64,000 nucleotides of DNA from CAYXAA01 sp964462985 (GTDB lineage Bacteria; Pseudomonadota; Alphaproteobacteria; Rhizobiales; Stappiaceae): positions 1 to 64,000 of the forward strand of contig CAYXAA010000025.1 of NCBI GenBank assembly GCA_964462985.1. The letters run 5' to 3'. Made by a program: the position numbers and the translations under genes. The notes under the pieces were generated by a model. The model was given only the letters and a program-made list of their open reading frames with translations. It searched no databases and had not been told where the DNA came from. This document shows positions 61,085-64,000 of this stretch, in pieces; position 1 is the stretch's first letter; each line of letters starts with the position of its first letter.

Positions 61085-62401
61085 ATGATCTCGAGCCCGC
61101 AGCACGTTGCGTCCTTCTATGCCGACCGCATTCCGAGTCGGCCGGCTCGCCACGACCTCCAGGGACGCATTCACGTCCAGACCTGCGTGATTGGCGGTGG
61201 GCTGGCCGGGCTGACGGCGGCGCGGGAGCTCGCCCGCCGCGGCCGCCGCGTCGTGCTCCTGGAGGCGGAGCGGGTCGGCTGGGGGGCCTCTGGCCGCAAT
61301 GGCGGCTTCGTCTCTCCAGGCTACGCCGAGGGCATCGATGCGATCGAAAAGCGTCTCGGTAGTGCCGATGCCAAGGTGCTCTACGCCCTGTCGATCCGCG
61401 GGGTCGATTATGTTCGCGAAACGCTGGCCGCGACCAATGCACAGCACCTGATCGGCGGGACCGGCTGGCTGAAACTGATCCGCCACGACAACGCCGATGC
61501 CCTGCGCCGCCGGCGCGACAAGCTCGCCCGAGCCTACGGCGTGGAGCTCGAGTTCTGGGACCGCGACCAGATCCGTTCACACCTGTCGACCGACACCTAC
61601 TACTACGGTTTGCAGGACGCGCGACCGTTTCACATCAATCCGCTCGCCTATGCCGAGGTGCTGGCACAAAAGGCGGAGATGGAGGGGCTGACCATCTTCG
61701 AAGGTACGATGGCCGAGCGGCTGCGCCCGGTCGGTGCAGGCTGGCGGATCGACACGCCGCGCGGCTCCGTCCACGCCGAAACCGTGGTGCTGGCGACCAG
61801 CGCCTATGGCGCCGCCGCCAGGCTGTTCGCGCCGGTCGATCGCGCCGTGCTTCCCGTTGCGACTTACGTCGTCACCACCGAGCCGCTCGGCGACAGGCTC
61901 GCCGATGCGATCCGTTACCGCGGCTGCATCGGCGACACGCGGCGCGCCGGTGACTATTACCGCATCGTCGACGGCGATCGGCTGCTCTGGGGCGGGCGGA
62001 TCACCACGCGGCGCTCCGAGCCTCGGCGGCTCGCCGAGATGCTCAAGAGCGATATCCTGAAGATCTATCCGCAGCTCGGCGACTTCCGAGTCGACTACGC
62101 CTGGTCCGGCCTGATGGGCTACGCGATCCATAAGATGCCGATCGTCGGCGAGGTCCAGCGCGGGCTCTGGGTGGCCACGGCGCTGGGCGGCCACGGTCTC
62201 AATACGACCGCAACGGTCGGTGAGCTGGTGGCCAGGGCAATCGCCGAGGGTGACGACACTTGGCGCTGCTTTGCACCCTACAAGGTGCGCTGGGGCGGCG
62301 GACCGCTCGGCCGGGTGGCGACGCAGCTTGCGTATTACCGGCTGCGGGCGCTCGATACGGTGGACGAGTGGCGATCACGGCTGCAGTCCCGGTCGGCGTG
62401 A
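61085..62401 (+). CDS. FAD-dependent amine oxidase, PuuB-like (gamma-glutamylputrescine oxidase family)
   Basis: DAO-family flavoprotein of 438 residues, cytoplasmic. It has the FAD site GGGLAG (37-42), the ASGRNGGFVSPGY loop that is typical of the PuuB/glycine-oxidase-like group, and C-terminal MPIVGEVQRGLWVATALGGHGLNTT for FAD binding. The ATG at 61085 follows GAGGG closely. It stands alone, 293 bp after the divergent SixA gene. With the GS-like ligase at 52.6 kb it would give two steps of the gamma-glutamylated amine pathway, but the two are 7 kb apart on opposite strands. Confidence 0.85.
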   Translation: MISSPQHVASFYADRIPSRPARHDLQGRIHVQTCVIGGGLAGLTAARELARRGRRVVLLEAERVGWGASGRNGGFVSPGYAEGIDAIEKRLGSADAKVLYALSIRGVDYVRETLAATNAQHLIGGTGWLKLIRHDNADALRRRRDKLARAYGVELEFWDRDQIRSHLSTDTYYYGLQDARPFHINPLAYAEVLAQKAEMEGLTIFEGTMAERLRPVGAGWRIDTPRGSVHAETVVLATSAYGAAARLFAPVDRAVLPVATYVVTTEPLGDRLADAIRYRGCIGDTRRAGDYYRIVDGDRLLWGGRITTRRSEPRRLAEMLKSDILKIYPQLGDFRVDYAWSGLMGYAIHKMPIVGEVQRGLWVATALGGHGLNTTATVGELVARAIAEGDDTWRCFAPYKVRWGGGPLGRVATQLAYYRLRALDTVDEWRSRLQSRSA

Positions 62402-62407
62402 GGGTTC

Positions 62408-62444
62408 CCGGTCCCGACCAGCCGTAGCCCGGTCGAGGGACCGG
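62408..62444. terminator. Terminator-like hairpin after the FAD oxidase gene
   Basis: CCGGTCCCGACC (62408-62419) pairs with GGTC-GA-GGGACCGG (62431-62444), a 12-bp stem with a 2-nt bulge, between convergent genes. GC-rich; no T-run. Confidence 0.6.
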
Positions 62445-62521
62445 CGCAGCGGCGAGCGACGTAAGCCTTCCGACCTTTGGCGAGCCTGCACATCGCCTCA
62501 CCCTCTGCTGTCGCACGGCGT

Positions 62522-63088
62522 CTAAGGCATTGCCGCGATCTGGGCCACGAACGCATTCAGCAGCGGAGCGATCAGCTCTCCCTCAGCCGGCAGGGAATAG
62601 GCCATCCACAGCGTGAAGTCCGTGGACCTGCCGGTGAAGCGCCACAGGGTCTCGCAGCGCTGGCTAGCGCCGTCGGAGGCGGTGCCGAAGGAAACGCCGG
62701 CGGCCGCCGGACCGCTGGTCTGGATCCGTTGAAAGCCGGCCTTGGTATAGCGCTCGACGAAGGCGGTGGCGGTGCGCTCGCTGCTGCCGTGCGGGTGGCT
62801 GCGCAAGACGGCGCTGATGCCCTCGGGGGTGAGATAGATGCAGCCGGCAATGCGGTCCGGCCCGCTCGAGAGCACGCCGACGCGGCTGAGGCGTCCGACC
62901 TGGTCCGGGCAGCTCAGCCCGGTGAAATGCCGCATGCCACGCGTGTCCGTCTGCCATCCGGTCTCCGGGCTGCGGTCGATCTGGACCTGCGCCTGCGCGC
63001 CAGAGGCCACCAAGGTCCCGAGCCCGGCCATCAGGGCGAGCAGCCAGGATCGTGCCGCCGGCTTCAAGGCGCCGTCCTCAGCGCGCAT
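62522..63088 (-). CDS. Secreted hypothetical protein overlapping moxR
   Basis: A 188-residue protein with a signal peptide (hydrophobic SWLLALMAGLGTLVASGAQA, cleavage near residue 33) and a mature part with three or four Cys (SCPDQVGRL, GCIYLTPEG, RCETLWRF) that could form disulfides. I do not recognise a function; the GCIYLTPEGISAVLRSHP segment is found in small Hyphomicrobiales periplasmic proteins of unknown role. Its ATG lies inside the moxR stop region (11-bp overlap), so translation is probably coupled. Confidence 0.72.
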   Translation of the reverse strand: MRAEDGALKPAARSWLLALMAGLGTLVASGAQAQVQIDRSPETGWQTDTRGMRHFTGLSCPDQVGRLSRVGVLSSGPDRIAGCIYLTPEGISAVLRSHPHGSSERTATAFVERYTKAGFQRIQTSGPAAAGVSFGTASDGASQRCETLWRFTGRSTDFTLWMAYSLPAEGELIAPLLNAFVAQIAAMP

Positions 63089-63923
63089 CGCGGCGGGCGA
63101 GGAAGGCCAGCCGCTCGAACAGGTGGACGTCCTGTTCGTTCTTCAACAACGCGCCGTGCAGCGGCGGGATCACCTTTTTCGGGTCGCGCTCCGACAGGAC
63201 GGCCGGATCGATGTCCTCGTTGACAAGGAGCTTGATCCAGTCGATCAGCTCCGAGGTCGACGGCTTCTTACGGAGCCCCGGCACCTCACGCACGTCGTAG
63301 AAGATGCGGAGCGCCTCATTGAGCAGCCGCTCCTTGAGGCCCGGGAAATGCACAGCGACGATCGCCCGCATCGCCTCCGGGTCGGGGAAGCTGATGTAGT
63401 GGAAGAAGCAGCGGCGCAGGAAGGCGTCCGGCAGGTCCTTCTCGTTGTTGGAGGTGATGACGACAATCGGGCGCACGCGGGCGCGCACGGTCTCCCCTGT
63501 CTCGTAGACGAAGAATTCCATGCGATCGAGCTCGAGCAGGAGATCGTTGGGAAACTCGATGTCGGCCTTGTCGATCTCGTCGATCAGCAGCACCGGCCGC
63601 GTCTCGGAGACGAAGGCCTCCCAAAGTTTGCCCTTGCGGATGTAGTTGCGGATGTCGTGGACGCGTTCGTCGCCGAGCTGGCTGTCGCGCAGGCGTGAGA
63701 CGGCATCGTATTCGTAAAGTCCCTGCTGCGCCTTGGTGGTCGACTTTACGTGCCACTCGATCAGCGGCGCGCCGAGCGCGCGGGCGATCTCCTGCGCAAG
63801 AACGGTCTTGCCGGTGCCCGGCTCGCCCTTGACGAGCAACGGCCGCTCCAGGGCGATCGCGGCATTGACGGCGATCCTGAGATCCTCGGGAGCGACATAG
63901 TCGGGCGTGCCTTCGAACCGCAT
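63078..63923 (-). CDS. MoxR-family AAA+ ATPase
   Basis: Cytoplasmic AAA+ protein of 281 residues, the short MoxR class. It has Walker A GEPGTGKT (33-40), Walker B VLLIDEIDKAD (111-121), sensor-1 TSNNEKDLPDAFLRRC with the arginine finger pair, and the MRFEGTPDYVAP start common in this group. The ATG at 63923-63921 follows AGAGGA; the reading to 63983 is not supported. Partner VWA protein is at 56.4-57.5 kb. MoxR/VWA pairs act as chaperones in complex assembly; the client is unknown. Confidence 0.92.
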   Translation of the reverse strand: MRFEGTPDYVAPEDLRIAVNAAIALERPLLVKGEPGTGKTVLAQEIARALGAPLIEWHVKSTTKAQQGLYEYDAVSRLRDSQLGDERVHDIRNYIRKGKLWEAFVSETRPVLLIDEIDKADIEFPNDLLLELDRMEFFVYETGETVRARVRPIVVITSNNEKDLPDAFLRRCFFHYISFPDPEAMRAIVAVHFPGLKERLLNEALRIFYDVREVPGLRKKPSTSELIDWIKLLVNEDIDPAVLSERDPKKVIPPLHGALLKNEQDVHLFERLAFLARRDAR

Positions 63924-64000
63924 GAAATCCTCTTTGTCAACTGCAACTGCGGGCACAGTAGGGGGCACCCGTGAGCCGTGCAAGATCGGCCGGCCGGCAG

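Noticed and set aside
1..64000. tRNA, rRNA, CRISPR, prophage or insertion sequence genes
   Set aside because: Intergenic gaps were read on both strands and no tRNA-like T-loop context, regular spacer-repeat series, transposase or phage gene was seen.

Overview
This 64 kb window is chromosomal DNA from a GC-rich alphaproteobacterium, most likely of the order Hyphomicrobiales (Rhizobiales). The best markers are a ~2,113-residue homologue of the Agrobacterium Growth Pole Ring protein, a Sinorhizobium-type frc fructose operon, a plcP-agt lipid-remodelling pair with a Pho box, and the dgcN-dgcA D-glutamate pair. It reads as core and metabolic chromosome. No prophage, insertion sequence, tRNA, rRNA or CRISPR array was seen; the only mobile-like sequence is a 141-bp palindromic repeat near 52.4 kb.

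Layout. 1-7.6 kb (minus strand): ROK regulator, fructose ABC transporter (binding protein, permease, ATPase), PfkB fructokinase, glucose-6-phosphate dehydrogenase and the start of 6-phosphogluconate dehydratase, forming a fructose-to-Entner-Doudoroff cassette. 7.8-17.8 kb (plus): adenine deaminase, long-chain acyl-CoA ligase, a helix-turn-helix/periplasmic-binding-like regulator, an orphan molybdopterin subunit of the CoxL/xanthine dehydrogenase family, an EAL phosphodiesterase and a DMT exporter. 17.9-21.2 kb: a stand-alone Lrp ligand-binding domain, then a TPP riboswitch driving thiM-thiD and, by stop/start overlap, a TRAP solute-binding protein. 21.2-26.6 kb: a TetR regulator divergent from an RND efflux pair, with an operator on the promoter. 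26.7-33.6 kb: threonine dehydratase, plcP-agt, an SDR lacking its catalytic residues, a FadL porin and a DUF2336 protein.

33.7-42.3 kb: a CheZ-like phosphatase, an MFS transporter, dgcNA, and an Mla-type lipid transport operon with a STAS-MlaE fusion, ATPase, MCE protein and PqiC-like lipoprotein. 42.3-48.7 kb: the giant coiled-coil polar growth protein. 48.9-52.1 kb: a small conserved protein, an Hpt protein, a 2Fe-2S ferredoxin, an AHSA1 protein and a ferredoxin-NADP reductase. 52.1-64 kb: the palindromic repeat, a glutamine-synthetase-like ligase with an MFS transporter and a divergent AraC regulator, a VWA protein, YcjF/YcjX, SixA, an FAD amine oxidase, a small secreted protein and a MoxR ATPase.

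Many operons show 4-bp ATGA/GTGA overlaps, so translational coupling was a strong guide to starts and operon structure. Functional names rest on motif and family recognition by eye, with no database search.
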